A stretch of 64,000 nt of DNA. It comes from Corynebacterium aquilae DSM 44791 (GTDB lineage Bacteria; Actinomycetota; Actinomycetes; Mycobacteriales; Mycobacteriaceae). Every line of letters begins with the position of its first letter. The first letter of the stretch is position 1. The notes below the pieces were generated by a model. It did not search any database. It was not told the origin of the DNA and saw nothing but the letters and a program-made list of their open reading frames with translations. The translations under genes and the position numbers were made by a program. The stretch covers positions 953,992 through 1,017,991 of the forward strand of contig NZ_CP009245.1 of assembly GCF_001941445.1 (NCBI RefSeq), in the 5' to 3' direction. Positions 16,911 to 25,873 of this stretch are shown here, piece by piece.

Positions 16911-18539
16911 ATGGCATCCAACATCAAGCGGCTACTGACCGCCGTCTACGACGGCTCAATGAGCCACAGGCAAATGCAACAAGCATTCCAGTGCTCGCCG
17001 CGCACCATCCAAAACTGCAAGCAACTCATCGACGATCACAACCTGACCGCCGACAAGATTGCCGCCCTCAGCGACGCCGAAATCACAGCGCTGCTGCCAG
17101 ACAAACGCCGCACCCGCACCAACGACAGCTACCTGCCCCCAGACGTCGAAGCCATCCACCGCAAAGCGGCCAAGCACGACAAAACCTTCACCCTGCGCTA
17201 CGAGTGGGAAACCTACCTCCACCAAGCCGAAAAAGCAGGATGCAAGGCATATAGCTACGCGCAGTTCTGCCGCAAAGTCACCGCATTCGTCGACGTCAAC
17301 AAACTGACCCAAACCCTCACCCACGCACCAGGGTTTGAACTCCAAGTCGACTGGGCCGGCACGAAAATCCTCTACGGACACCTCGACGATCCTGCAAAAG
17401 CCAGCATCTTCGTCGCCAGCCTCCCACACTCCGGCCTGATCTTCGCCACCGCCACGAAAGACGAAAAACTGCCCGCCTGGCTAGACTGCCACCGGCAAGC
17501 ACTGGAATACATCGGCGGGGTACCTGCCACCGTCACCCCAGACAACACCAGCACCGCCACCTTGATGTGGGCCGCGGACAAACGCCTACGGGTGATCAAC
17601 CCCAACTACCAAGCGTTCGCCGCCCACTACGGCTTCGGCATTACCCCCGCCAGGCCGCATCGCCCCACCGACAAAGGGCACGTGGAAAACGCCGTCAAAA
17701 TCGTCACCACACGCATCATCGCCGTCCTGCAACAACAGTGGTTTACCACCCTCGACGACCTCAACACCCGGCTGCGGATTCTAGTCGACGACCTTAACAC
17801 CACGCCCATGACCAACAACATCAGCAGGGCTGAACTATTCGACGACTTCGAACGCGAAAGCCTTGGCCGGCTACCCGATATCGCCTGGACCAACTGCACC
17901 TGGGCGAAAGCCATCGTCGGACACAACTATCACATCCGCTACGACAAGCAGAACTACTCGGTGCCCTACGCACTGGTGGGCAAAACGGTGAAAATCCAAG
18001 CCACCGACACCACCATCACCATCTACTGCGAAGGCAGTGAAGTTGCCCGGCGCAGCCGTTGCACCGGCCGGCAAGGCAGCTTCACCACCGACATCGCACA
18101 CATGCCGGATGCTCACCAACAGACTCGCTCCCACTGGTCTAGGAAAAGCCTTATCGGACGTGCACGACGTTTCGGGCCCCACACCGAAGCTGTGATCACA
18201 CAACTTCTCAATGGTGTCGACCACGAAGCACAGGCGTATCACGCCTGCGACAACATCCTAAAGCTTGGCCGCAACAAAAAGCTGCACAGGCTTGAAGACG
18301 TCTGCGCAGACCTCATCGCCACCAACACCCCAGCGTCGTTTACCCGCATCGACGCACTTATGCGACGCACCACCCCACCACCGGCTGCGCGCCCACGCCC
18401 CCAGGCTGGCAAAACCAACCGCCACGACACCCTCCACCATGGCCTGCGCGGTGCCGACGCCTTCACACTGCCCACCACACAGCCGACGGCAAACACCAAC
18501 CCCGCCGCCGACCAAGCCAAGGACAACCACGATGACTAG
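16911..18539 (+). CDS. istA: IS21-family transposase IstA
   Basis: This 542-aa transposase has an N-terminal helix-turn-helix (residues ~15-40, HRQMQQAFQCSPRTIQNCK). The rve-type integrase core has its catalytic triad visible as D147 (VDWAG), D211 (TPDNTS) and E259 (DKGHVENAV). A C-terminal beta domain follows (YDKQNYSVPYALVG, ~345). AAAGGA precedes the ATG. It acts with the IstB ATPase on the terminal repeats. The last ~70 residues are Pro/Thr-rich and low in complexity, an unusual tail that reaches the istB overlap. No frameshift is seen. Confidence 0.93.
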   Translation: MASNIKRLLTAVYDGSMSHRQMQQAFQCSPRTIQNCKQLIDDHNLTADKIAALSDAEITALLPDKRRTRTNDSYLPPDVEAIHRKAAKHDKTFTLRYEWETYLHQAEKAGCKAYSYAQFCRKVTAFVDVNKLTQTLTHAPGFELQVDWAGTKILYGHLDDPAKASIFVASLPHSGLIFATATKDEKLPAWLDCHRQALEYIGGVPATVTPDNTSTATLMWAADKRLRVINPNYQAFAAHYGFGITPARPHRPTDKGHVENAVKIVTTRIIAVLQQQWFTTLDDLNTRLRILVDDLNTTPMTNNISRAELFDDFERESLGRLPDIAWTNCTWAKAIVGHNYHIRYDKQNYSVPYALVGKTVKIQATDTTITIYCEGSEVARRSRCTGRQGSFTTDIAHMPDAHQQTRSHWSRKSLIGRARRFGPHTEAVITQLLNGVDHEAQAYHACDNILKLGRNKKLHRLEDVCADLIATNTPASFTRIDALMRRTTPPPAARPRPQAGKTNRHDTLHHGLRGADAFTLPTTQPTANTNPAADQAKDNHDD

Positions 18540-19284
18540 CCCGAACACCGCGTTCCCGGCCATGAGCGATGACGACTACGAGCTGTTTAAACAGTTCCGC
18601 ATCACCGCCATGGGCGAAGCGATCCGCACCCTTCTGGAAGACCCAGCCACCGCAGGTCTGACCGGATCCCAAATCATCCGCTACGGCCTGCACAGTCTCA
18701 AACACCACCGCGACAACGTCCGGCTGGCAAAACGCCGCAAAGCCGCACACCTGGACACCTCGACCGCATGCGTGGAAAACATTCACTACGACTCGAATCG
18801 TGACCTGGACAAAGCCACCATCGATGGGCTGGCACAACTGGACTGGGTCCGCCACGGCACCAACGTCATTGTCCAAGCCCCCTGCGGTGTGGGCAAAACC
18901 TACATCGTCAAAGCTCTCGGCCTGGCTGCCTGCGAAAACGGCTACGACGTGCGCTACTACACCCACCACGGGCTGATCAGGGCGATCGAAGAAGTCACCG
19001 ACGACACCGGCGCCTACTACCAGCTCATCGACGACCTCAGCACCGTTGATGTCCTCATCATCGATGACTTCGCGTTGGGCAGCTACGCCGATGCCCACAC
19101 CCGCGCGATCGCTGACGTGCTCGACCGTCGTGAAAGCTCCGCCACCGTGCTGGCCAGCCAACTGCAGCCACAGGACTGGTACCGCGCGTTCGACAACCCG
19201 GGTTTTTCTGAAGCAATCCTCAGCAGGTTGCTTAAGCACCCGATCGTTGTCGCGATCAACGGCACGGACCGACGCAGGCAATAA
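18532..19284 (+). CDS. istB: IS21 helper ATPase IstB
   Basis: This 250-aa AAA+ ATPase of the IstB/DnaC type has Walker A APCGVGKTY (~117-124) and Walker B VLIIDDFA (~170). The N-terminal helix TAMGEAIRTLL resembles the istB target-binding region. The ATG at 18532 overlaps the istA stop (ATGACTAG), the usual translational coupling. The longer upstream in-frame reading is the shadow of the istA 3' end. IstB clamps target DNA and stimulates IstA. It appears intact. Confidence 0.93.
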   Translation: MTSPNTAFPAMSDDDYELFKQFRITAMGEAIRTLLEDPATAGLTGSQIIRYGLHSLKHHRDNVRLAKRRKAAHLDTSTACVENIHYDSNRDLDKATIDGLAQLDWVRHGTNVIVQAPCGVGKTYIVKALGLAACENGYDVRYYTHHGLIRAIEEVTDDTGAYYQLIDDLSTVDVLIIDDFALGSYADAHTRAIADVLDRRESSATVLASQLQPQDWYRAFDNPGFSEAILSRLLKHPIVVAINGTDRRRQ

Positions 19285-19364
19285 CCCACCACCCCCATGC
19301 ATCACCCCCGCATCCACCGGTGAAAGTTCACCGGGTGCGGGGGTGATGCATGTCCGTATGCGGT

Positions 19365-19410
19365 GTTACCAGATAGTGCGAATCGCGTTACTCCGGCATG
19401 CGCCTCTGCA
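19365..19410 (-). repeat. IS right terminal inverted repeat
   Basis: Mirror of the left repeat, ending in TGCA at 19407-19410 and followed by ACAAG (19411-19415). Confidence 0.85.
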
Positions 19411-20331
19411 ACAAGTAGCTGTAAGCGGGGAGCCGGCCAATAGTACGAACTCCTTTGGGCCTTGCCACAAGCCACGGGCGGGAGTGCTATGTCCTTTCAC
19501 CCGCATATAGAAGACAACCGCGTCATGGGTCGCGTCCATATCGATCTCCTCTGAGAAAACAGCCTCGTGCTGTGTGAGAGGTTGTTTGGTCTTCGTGTTT
19601 TGCTCCGCGGCAGTTGCTTGGTTGGAAGTGGCTGGGTGCTCGTCGGGTTCTCTTTCCGCTTTCAGTGATTCAACAGTCGGATGCTCTGGGGCTGGCTTGA
19701 AAGTAGGGGATTTGGATGCCACTGTTCCCGGATCGACAGCATTATCTGCTTGGCTATCAGAAGTTTTAGACCCTTGAACCTTGGCTTTGTCTTCGGTTGG
19801 TTCGAAAACGTACCACCCCAGCGTTGTCAAAATAAGGCGTGCATCTGACACGCATTTGGACAGCATCTGGCGATGGCGTTCAGTTCCCTCACTAGCACTT
19901 GGAGTGTAGCTATTGGCTACCTGGAAGCGACCGGATTTTTGGGCCAAGCGAGTAAAAGTATTCTCCAAGACGTCGAGTTCAGTCGCATTGAACTGAGCTT
20001 TTTCTCCAAGGATGAACAATGCGTGAGTGGCCCATGTGTGGCGACCCTGCTTGATGTGTTCCCTGACTCGCCCGATGGCGCCCTTGCCGTTGGCGCGGTT
20101 ATTAGCTTGCCCGATATAGGCGTTTCCCTTGTGCCCTGGAATGCGCTCAACCATGACATAAATTCCAGGGTGGTTGAGTTCCGAGTGGTCGGCGTAGTCG
20201 TCAAAGGATTCCCGTGGGACCACATAGATGGTGGGGATCACGGTGTAGGGGATAGCCGCTCGAATTGACCCATCGGCCCGTTGCTCAAGAAGTTGTAGCT
20301 CGATAACTGTGGGATCCAAAGTGGGTGCCAT
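19411..20331 (-). pseudogene. 5' part of IS-disrupted GIY-YIG/DUF4357 nuclease gene
   Basis: This piece begins at the ATG at 20331, with AGGAAGG upstream (an in-frame start at 20394 adds 21 residues of unlikely sequence). It encodes IELQLLEQRADGSIR, then a canonical GIY-YIG nuclease: PGIYVMVERI, AYIGQANNR, the catalytic Arg helix GRVREH and the Glu in LDVLENTF. A 100-residue Ser/Pro/Lys linker leads to the first half of DUF4357 (VVFYMRVKG, LWQGPKEFVLLAGS). The reading frame then enters the IS and ends after 17 foreign residues. The truncated protein keeps the whole nuclease domain, so residual activity cannot be excluded. The 3' part is at 16503-16697. Confidence 0.87.
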
Positions 20332-20564
20332 CGTCTGGGGCCTTCCTCGACCGAATCCTCGACTCATTGAAGCTTGTCTCGAGTGCGTAGGCATTTCGGC
20401 TGATGATTTTTTGTTAGCTAGGTTGGTTTTTCCTATTTTCGCATGTGCTCTGAGCAGGAGCCATCTTGGATGCTTTCCTTCCGTTTCGATCTAAGATAAT
20501 TACTCATCTAGCTGAACAACAGAAGCGTTGGAAGCGTTGTGATTGCTAGAGCACGTGTTTGCGG

Positions 20565-22694
20565 CTACCGTTTCGCCGGCAGCGCTTCGACACCAAAGTC
20601 GAAAAGTGCAGGCTTGGATTGTGGCGCGAAATCAACTGTGTTGCCGGGCCGGCTGCTGGTCGTCTGCTTTGGATCGCTCTCGACTATCCGGTTATCTGCG
20701 GGGCTGGCGAGAACAGGGAAGAACTTCTTGAGATGTTCCCTTAGTGCGTCATCGCAAACATAGAAGAACGTGCCCCGAATACCGCGGGTGGCCAGCACGT
20801 AGTAGGCGTTGAGTACAGCGTTAAAAATGTCTTCGTCTGTGGCTGGATTGTTTTTGGTTCCTCGCGTTGCGCCGGTGTCGGCGAAATGTTCTCGTCCGCC
20901 GAAAGCCACGGTTTCTCGGACTGGGTCGTAGGTGATGTCGGGGCCGATGATGACTCCGGCGTAGTTGAGATCGTATCCCTGGACCGTGTGGATAGAACCC
21001 ACCTCGTTGATGGCGTTGTCGCTGCCCATCCAGTCTTCGATGGTGGAGTTCCATCGCAAAGGAATGCCGTCGATCTTCCAGTCGTAATCTGGCATGACAT
21101 AGTTGGGGTCTTTCTTGCGCCGCTTTCTCGCCTTGACCTTGTTCCTTTCCCACGGCCACGCGTAACCTGCAACGATCCGTGCAAGGTCAAAAGTGTCGTT
21201 GCGGTCCTTGATGAGGGAGAGCATGTCCGCAAGGTCGTCAACGATCGCCAGCTCGTAGTTGGTGTACGCCGTGGGCGCGGGGTCATCGTTGAGGCTGAAG
21301 ATGGCGCGAACGTATTCGGAGTAGGAAGGCAGGTGTTCCACCGAGGCGCCGTATTGGCCCGGTTGGTCCTGCGTCTGGAGCTGGTGCGGGTTGTGGGCCG
21401 TGGCCAGTGGTCCCGCGGCGACCGCCTTAACCCGAACCTGTTGTGCGAGTGAGAAGAACAAACCTTCACGTTTCGCCTGGGCGATGGTGTTGGCAACGAC
21501 ATCATCAGGTAAGTCCGACACGCGCACTGCCTGCTGCGGGTCGAGCAAAAGTATTGCCAGACTGCTGCGGCGCTGAACCCAGTCCAGCTCAGTAATGGTG
21601 CTAGTTTCTGGATCCTCTCCAAGAGAGGCGAGAACCTTTTTGACTTCTCCATTCATGGATCCGTAATTGCTGCGCTGCCTAAGCCGGTGGGCTTCATCCA
21701 CGACGAGAATGTCGTATTGCTTTAGCGGGGATTTCCCTGTTTGCCCGTCGAAAGCGTTGTGCTCACCGATGAGACTCGCGTCGTCGGTTTCTCGACCGAC
21801 TTTCAGCGGCGAGCGGATCTCAATGTTTTCCATTCCTGGCGTGTGCTTGAAGACCTTGGCCAGGGTTGTGCGCAGCGCAGACTGTGGCATGAGCAAACAA
21901 GACACCAGTTTGCTGGCTATGGCTTTGTTCTTCGGGGTGTAGAAGTCGGCGAAGGGATCATCATCGTGGATGAACTCGTCCTCCCATGCGGCGATATCCC
22001 GCAACGCTTTGAGCAAATAAATCGCCACGATGGTCTTGCCAGTGCCTGGTTCACCAGAGATAACAATGGTGGTGGCAGGGGAGTTGCTTGCCCGCTGGGT
22101 AGCGAAATCAATAGCGAAGATACGAGTGAGGATGGCGCGGACAGTGTCGGCTTGGTCCTTTTGCAGGGCTTTGAAAGGAGAGAACTTGTAGAACTCGGAA
22201 TTCAGGACATCTTCCAGTTCTTTGGTGAAAACTCCCTCGTCTTTCAGCTGGCGGTAAACACCCGGGAACCCGCGGGCGTAGAGCTCCCGTTGGTAGTAAC
22301 TGGATTCCTTCATCGCGGTGACGGTGTTTTTTACCTGCCGGGTACCGTCGCCGCTTGCGGCTTGAATGAGCCAAGACTCTAAATGCAGGCAGGCCGACTT
22401 GTTGAAAGCGTCGTTAGCGATGACCCGCACCTGCTCCATGTCTTGGAGTTTTATGTTGGTGTTGCGGTGCTGTTCCAATCGGGTGCCGACGTGGATGGTC
22501 TCCCCGATGTAGATGTCCTCATCATTTGTGATGACGTAGACCACCGGCCAGTCATTGAAGATGTTCGCAGGCACACCGGGGCGATTGTCATCGGCGCGAT
22601 AACTGGTGCGATAGAGGTGGTAGTCGTCGAAGCTCATTGGCGAAAGGGATTTTGGCTCAAAGCCGGTGAGATCTCTTCTGCGCCACGAGCTCAC
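20565..22694 (-). CDS. GIY-YIG/DUF2075 fusion ATPase-helicase
   Basis: This 709-aa protein has a GIY-YIG domain at residues ~50-115 (VVYVITNDED, IYIGETIHVGTRLEQH, and Glu in HLESWLI). A DUF2075 (Schlafen group 3-like) P-loop ATPase follows: Walker A SGEPGTGKT (214-221) and DEAH box VVDEAH (331-336). Motifs typical of UvrD/DUF2075 helicases are seen near the C-terminus (TVQGYDLNYAGVIIG ~590, YVLATRGIRGTFFY ~645). Neither candidate start, GTG 22694 or ATG 22637, has a clear ribosome binding site. Proteins of this make-up occur in bacterial defence islands, where a nuclease coupled to a helicase is a plausible anti-phage effector; the exact mechanism is unknown. It lies between the disrupted GIY-YIG gene and prs. 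Confidence 0.87.
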   Translation of the reverse strand: MSSWRRRDLTGFEPKSLSPMSFDDYHLYRTSYRADDNRPGVPANIFNDWPVVYVITNDEDIYIGETIHVGTRLEQHRNTNIKLQDMEQVRVIANDAFNKSACLHLESWLIQAASGDGTRQVKNTVTAMKESSYYQRELYARGFPGVYRQLKDEGVFTKELEDVLNSEFYKFSPFKALQKDQADTVRAILTRIFAIDFATQRASNSPATTIVISGEPGTGKTIVAIYLLKALRDIAAWEDEFIHDDDPFADFYTPKNKAIASKLVSCLLMPQSALRTTLAKVFKHTPGMENIEIRSPLKVGRETDDASLIGEHNAFDGQTGKSPLKQYDILVVDEAHRLRQRSNYGSMNGEVKKVLASLGEDPETSTITELDWVQRRSSLAILLLDPQQAVRVSDLPDDVVANTIAQAKREGLFFSLAQQVRVKAVAAGPLATAHNPHQLQTQDQPGQYGASVEHLPSYSEYVRAIFSLNDDPAPTAYTNYELAIVDDLADMLSLIKDRNDTFDLARIVAGYAWPWERNKVKARKRRKKDPNYVMPDYDWKIDGIPLRWNSTIEDWMGSDNAINEVGSIHTVQGYDLNYAGVIIGPDITYDPVRETVAFGGREHFADTGATRGTKNNPATDEDIFNAVLNAYYVLATRGIRGTFFYVCDDALREHLKKFFPVLASPADNRIVESDPKQTTSSRPGNTVDFAPQSKPALFDFGVEALPAKR

Positions 22695-22802
22695 AAAAGT
22701 GGAGTTCGTGGCGCAGGGAGTTGGTACTTCAATAGCTTAGGAGAGATAGGGGAGTTGGGGAATAGATCCGGTGGAACAATTCAGCGTGCAACGAAGGAAA
22801 AC

Positions 22803-22852
22803 AAAACCCGACTCCTGGAAGTCCTGGTGAAGGATTTCTGGAATCGGGTTTT
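22803..22852 (-). terminator. terminator of prs
   Basis: AAAACCCGA and TCGGGTTTT form a 9-bp stem with an internal CCTGGAAG-type loop structure. On the minus strand it is followed by GTTTTCCTT. It lies 26 bp after the prs stop. Confidence 0.7.
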
Positions 22853-22877
22853 AGAGAAAGGGGGGCTTTAAGCCGAC

Positions 22878-23855
22878 TTAGGCCTGGCCCTCGAACAGCT
22901 GGGTGACGGAGCCGTTCTCGAAGACTTCCTTGATGGTCTTAGCCAGCAGGGGAGCGATCGACAGGACAGTCAGGTTGTCCCAGCCTTCGGTGTTCTGGGG
23001 CAGGGTGTCGGTGGCGATGACTTCCTTGGCGCCACACTGGGACAGGCGCTCGCGGGCAGGCCCGGAGAACACACCGTGGGTGGTGGCGATGATGACGTCG
23101 GTGGCGCCAGCTTCGCGGAGCACGCCGACAGCACCAGCGATGGTTCCGCCGGTGTCGATCATGTCGTCGAGCAGGACACAGGTCTTGCCGGCGACGTCAC
23201 CGACGACGCGGTTGGCGACAACCTGGTTGGCAACATCCACGCTGCGGGTCTTGTGGACGAAGGCCAGCGGGGCATCGCCCAGGGTCTTGGCCCACTTTTC
23301 TGCGACCTTCACGCGGCCGGCGTCCGGGGAGACCACGGCGATATTGTCGAGGCTGTAGTTGGCCTTGATGTAGTCGGTCAGGATCGGCATGGCGTGCATG
23401 TGGTCGACGGGACCGTCGAAGAAGCCCTGGATCTGGTCGGTGTGCAGGTCGACCGAGATAATGCGGTCAGCGCCAGCAGCGTAGAGCAGGTCGGCGACCA
23501 GGCGGGCGGAGATCGGCTCGCGGCCGCGGTGCTTCTTGTCCTGGCGGGCGTAGGGGTAGAACGGCAGGATCGCGGTGATGCGCTTGGCGGAGCCGCGCTT
23601 GAGCGCGTCGATCATGATGAGCTGTTCCATCAGCCACTTGTTCAGCGGCTGGGTGTGGGACTGCAGGACGAAGGCGTCGCAGCCACGCACGGACTCTTCG
23701 AAGCGGACGAAGATTTCGCCGTTGGCGAAGTCGCGTGCGGTCATGGGGGTGATTTCGATGCCGAGCTCATTGGCGATGGCTTCGCCGAGCTCCGGGTGCG
23801 CGCGCCCGGCAAACAGCATCAAGTTGCGCTTGTTGTCAATCCAGTTAGCAGTCAT
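22878..23855 (-). CDS. prs: ribose-phosphate pyrophosphokinase
   Basis: This 325-aa enzyme makes PRPP from ribose 5-phosphate and ATP for purine, pyrimidine, His, Trp and NAD synthesis. Seen are the N-terminal FAGRAHPELGEAIA, the ATP-contact loop RQDKKHRGREPISA, the metal/regulatory segment DLHTDQIQGFFDGPVDH, and the PRPP-binding loop VLLDDMIDTGGT. Length is typical of bacterial class I enzymes. It follows glmU by 94 bp on the same strand, the same order as in mycobacteria, and is likely co-transcribed. Confidence 0.97.
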   Translation of the reverse strand: MTANWIDNKRNLMLFAGRAHPELGEAIANELGIEITPMTARDFANGEIFVRFEESVRGCDAFVLQSHTQPLNKWLMEQLIMIDALKRGSAKRITAILPFYPYARQDKKHRGREPISARLVADLLYAAGADRIISVDLHTDQIQGFFDGPVDHMHAMPILTDYIKANYSLDNIAVVSPDAGRVKVAEKWAKTLGDAPLAFVHKTRSVDVANQVVANRVVGDVAGKTCVLLDDMIDTGGTIAGAVGVLREAGATDVIIATTHGVFSGPARERLSQCGAKEVIATDTLPQNTEGWDNLTVLSIAPLLAKTIKEVFENGSVTQLFEGQA

Positions 23856-23949
23856 AAGTGTCGACCTGCTGACCCTTCCTCATTGGGTGTGTCCGAGAAA
23901 ATCTTCCCAGTGGGTCACAGGCGTGGTGCCTGTGGCCGTGGAGGTTTTT

Positions 23950-25422
23950 CTAGGATTCGGTTTTTTCCTGGGCTTTTTTGGCTGCGTCTGCGGCCGGGGT
24001 GCCGGGGCGTTTCTTTTCGACCCAGCCCTCGATGTTGCGTTGCGGTCCACCAGAGACCGCGAGCGCACCGGCAGGCACATCGTCCCTGATTACTGTACCC
24101 GCTCCGGAGTAGGCGCCATCACCGACGGTCACCGGAGCGATGAACATGGTGTCGGATCCGGTGCGGACATAGGAGCCGATGGTGGTGCGGTGCTTGTTGA
24201 CGCCGTCGTAGTTGACGAAGACGCTGGAGGCGCCGATGTTGGATTCTTCACCGACGGTGGCATCCCCGATGTAGGTCAGGTGCGGCACTTTCGAGCCGCG
24301 CCCGATCTGGGCGTTTTTGGCTTCTACGAAGCCGCCGAGTTTGCCGCGCTCCCCGAGCTCAGTGCCGGGGCGGATGAAGGTGTAGGGGCCGACGGTGGCG
24401 TCTTTACCGATGACCGATAGTGAGCCGTGGGTGCGGACGACGGAGGCGCCGTCGTGGACTTCCATGTCGATCAGGGTGGTGTCGGGGCCGATCTCGCAGT
24501 TGTTGCCGATGCTGGTGCAGCCGCGCAGCTGGGTGCCGGGCTGGATGAGCACGTCCTGGCCGATTTCGACCTCGACGTCGATGAAGGTGGTGTCCGGGTC
24601 GATCAGGGTGGCGCCACCGCGCATGGCCTTTTCGCATAGGCGGCGGTTGAATTCTTTGGCGATGGCGGCCAGCTGTACGCGGTCGTTGACGCCGGCGATC
24701 AGGTGGGCGTCGTCGATGCGGTGGGCGCGCACGACTTTGTCGTTGCTGCGGGCAATCCCGATGACGTCGGTGAGGTAGAACTCGCCCTGGGCGTTGTTGG
24801 TGTCCAACTGGCCGACGGCGCTGCGCAGCAGTGCCGCGTCGAAGGCGTACACGCCGGAGTTGATTTCAGTGATGGCTTTTTGGGCCTCGTCGGCGTCTTT
24901 TTCTTCCACGATGGAGGTGACTTCACCATCGCTGGTACGCACGATGCGGCCGTAGCCGGTGGGGGAGGCGATGGTGGCGGTCAAGACTGTTACCGATGCG
25001 CGCGGGGAGGTGGTGTGCTCGGTGAGGAGATCGCGCAAGGTATCGGCGTTGAGCATCGGCACGTCGGAGGTGGTCACCACCACGGTGCCCTCGAACGCGC
25101 CGCCGTGGGCGCGGTCGAGTTCTTCCAAGCCACAGGCCACAGCGTGGCCTGTGCCGTTTTGTTCTTCCTGCACCGCAGTCAACACGCGCTCGGTGCCGAA
25201 GACCTGGTTCAGCTTTGGGGTTTCATCCTCAATGGCGGGCACCACCTGATCGCGGCCGTGGCCGACCACGGCGACAATGTTGTTTTTCGCAACACCCGCC
25301 GCGGCGTGCAAAGCGTGGGCCAGCATGGTGCGGCCGGCAACGCTGTGCAGCATCTTGGGGCGGGAGGATTTCATTCGGGTTCCCTGGCCTGCGGCCAGGA
25401 TGATGACGGCAACGTCAGTCAA
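23950..25422 (-). CDS. glmU: bifunctional UDP-GlcNAc pyrophosphorylase / GlcN-1-P acetyltransferase
   Basis: This 490-aa enzyme makes UDP-GlcNAc for peptidoglycan. The N-terminal uridyltransferase has [18 protein letters not shown]. The C-terminal left-handed beta-helix hexapeptide repeats run from ~265 to 460 ([35 protein letters not shown]). The start appears to be a TTG at 25422, the codon that gives the usual [11 protein letters not shown] beginning. The C-terminal Lys/Ala/Glu tail is typical of actinobacterial GlmU. The upstream side (25423-25873) lacks the tetR gene found next to glmU in mycobacteria; that gene lies 7.4 kb away, at 32814. Confidence 0.96.
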   Translation of the reverse strand: MTDVAVIILAAGQGTRMKSSRPKMLHSVAGRTMLAHALHAAAGVAKNNIVAVVGHGRDQVVPAIEDETPKLNQVFGTERVLTAVQEEQNGTGHAVACGLEELDRAHGGAFEGTVVVTTSDVPMLNADTLRDLLTEHTTSPRASVTVLTATIASPTGYGRIVRTSDGEVTSIVEEKDADEAQKAITEINSGVYAFDAALLRSAVGQLDTNNAQGEFYLTDVIGIARSNDKVVRAHRIDDAHLIAGVNDRVQLAAIAKEFNRRLCEKAMRGGATLIDPDTTFIDVEVEIGQDVLIQPGTQLRGCTSIGNNCEIGPDTTLIDMEVHDGASVVRTHGSLSVIGKDATVGPYTFIRPGTELGERGKLGGFVEAKNAQIGRGSKVPHLTYIGDATVGEESNIGASSVFVNYDGVNKHRTTIGSYVRTGSDTMFIAPVTVGDGAYSGAGTVIRDDVPAGALAVSGGPQRNIEGWVEKKRPGTPAADAAKKAQEKTES

Positions 25423-25690
25423 GGTGGTGTTCTCCGATCGAGTCAGCTCGGCATTATTCTAACTTCCCACTTTTCCACACTCTTTCCATCGGCGCGTACC
25501 GCACACGCACACCCTTTCGCCCAGCTTTACTCTCACCTTCACAAAACCCCTGGCCAGCACGCAGCAAGCCACCTGTGAAAACGATGCCAGAGGTCATTAT
25601 CACGCTGCTTGCAGCCCCATAACAGGTGCCGGTGCCGGGGTCTGACATCGCGGTGAAGCGATGAGTGCCCTGCAAGACCATGGAGAGCTA

Positions 25691-25740
25691 CACCATGAAA
25701 GGCCATGCGCGGCAGCACCATGAAAGGCCAAGCGTGGCAG
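25691..25740. repeat. two tandem 25-bp repeats
   Basis: Units 25691-25715 and 25716-25740 both begin CACCATGAAAGGCCA and end GGCAG, differing at two positions. The 450-bp gap 25423-25873 has no other feature apart from the glmU upstream sequence. Confidence 0.7.
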
Positions 25741-25873
25741 CAGCATGCTGTTGGGTTGTGCCCGTGTGCTGCTGTGCAGTCGTGCGGGTAGCCAAGCCCT
25801 GGCCGGTGCGGTGGCAGGGTTGGGAAGAGTGCGGTCGGCGGCAGTGCAGGGTGGGCTGTTTTTGCTTTGGGTT

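Larger units (their letters stand above)
16703..19410 (+). mobile_element. complete IS21-family insertion sequence (2708 bp)
   Basis: The element has TGCA...TGCA ends, imperfect terminal inverted repeats of about 46 bp, and the gene pair istA-istB with an 8-bp overlap. The inner 26 bp of the repeats (16723-16748 and 19365-19390) are perfectly complementary. The outer 20 bp agree at scattered positions, including TGCA and CGCAT. A second inverted repeat (CACCGG..TTTCACCGG region) lies near 19303-19345, and CACCGCGATGTGGG near 16771. It is higher in GC than the flanking island DNA, so it came from a different source. Both genes look intact, so the element may still be active. Confidence 0.92.

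Noticed and set aside
18265..18531. Upstream extension of istB
   Set aside because: It is the istA 3' end in another frame. The ATG at 18532 gives the normal coupled istB start.
8460..22694. Prophage or integrative element
   Set aside because: No integrase, phage structural, relaxase or attachment-site repeat was seen; only an IS and defence-type genes.
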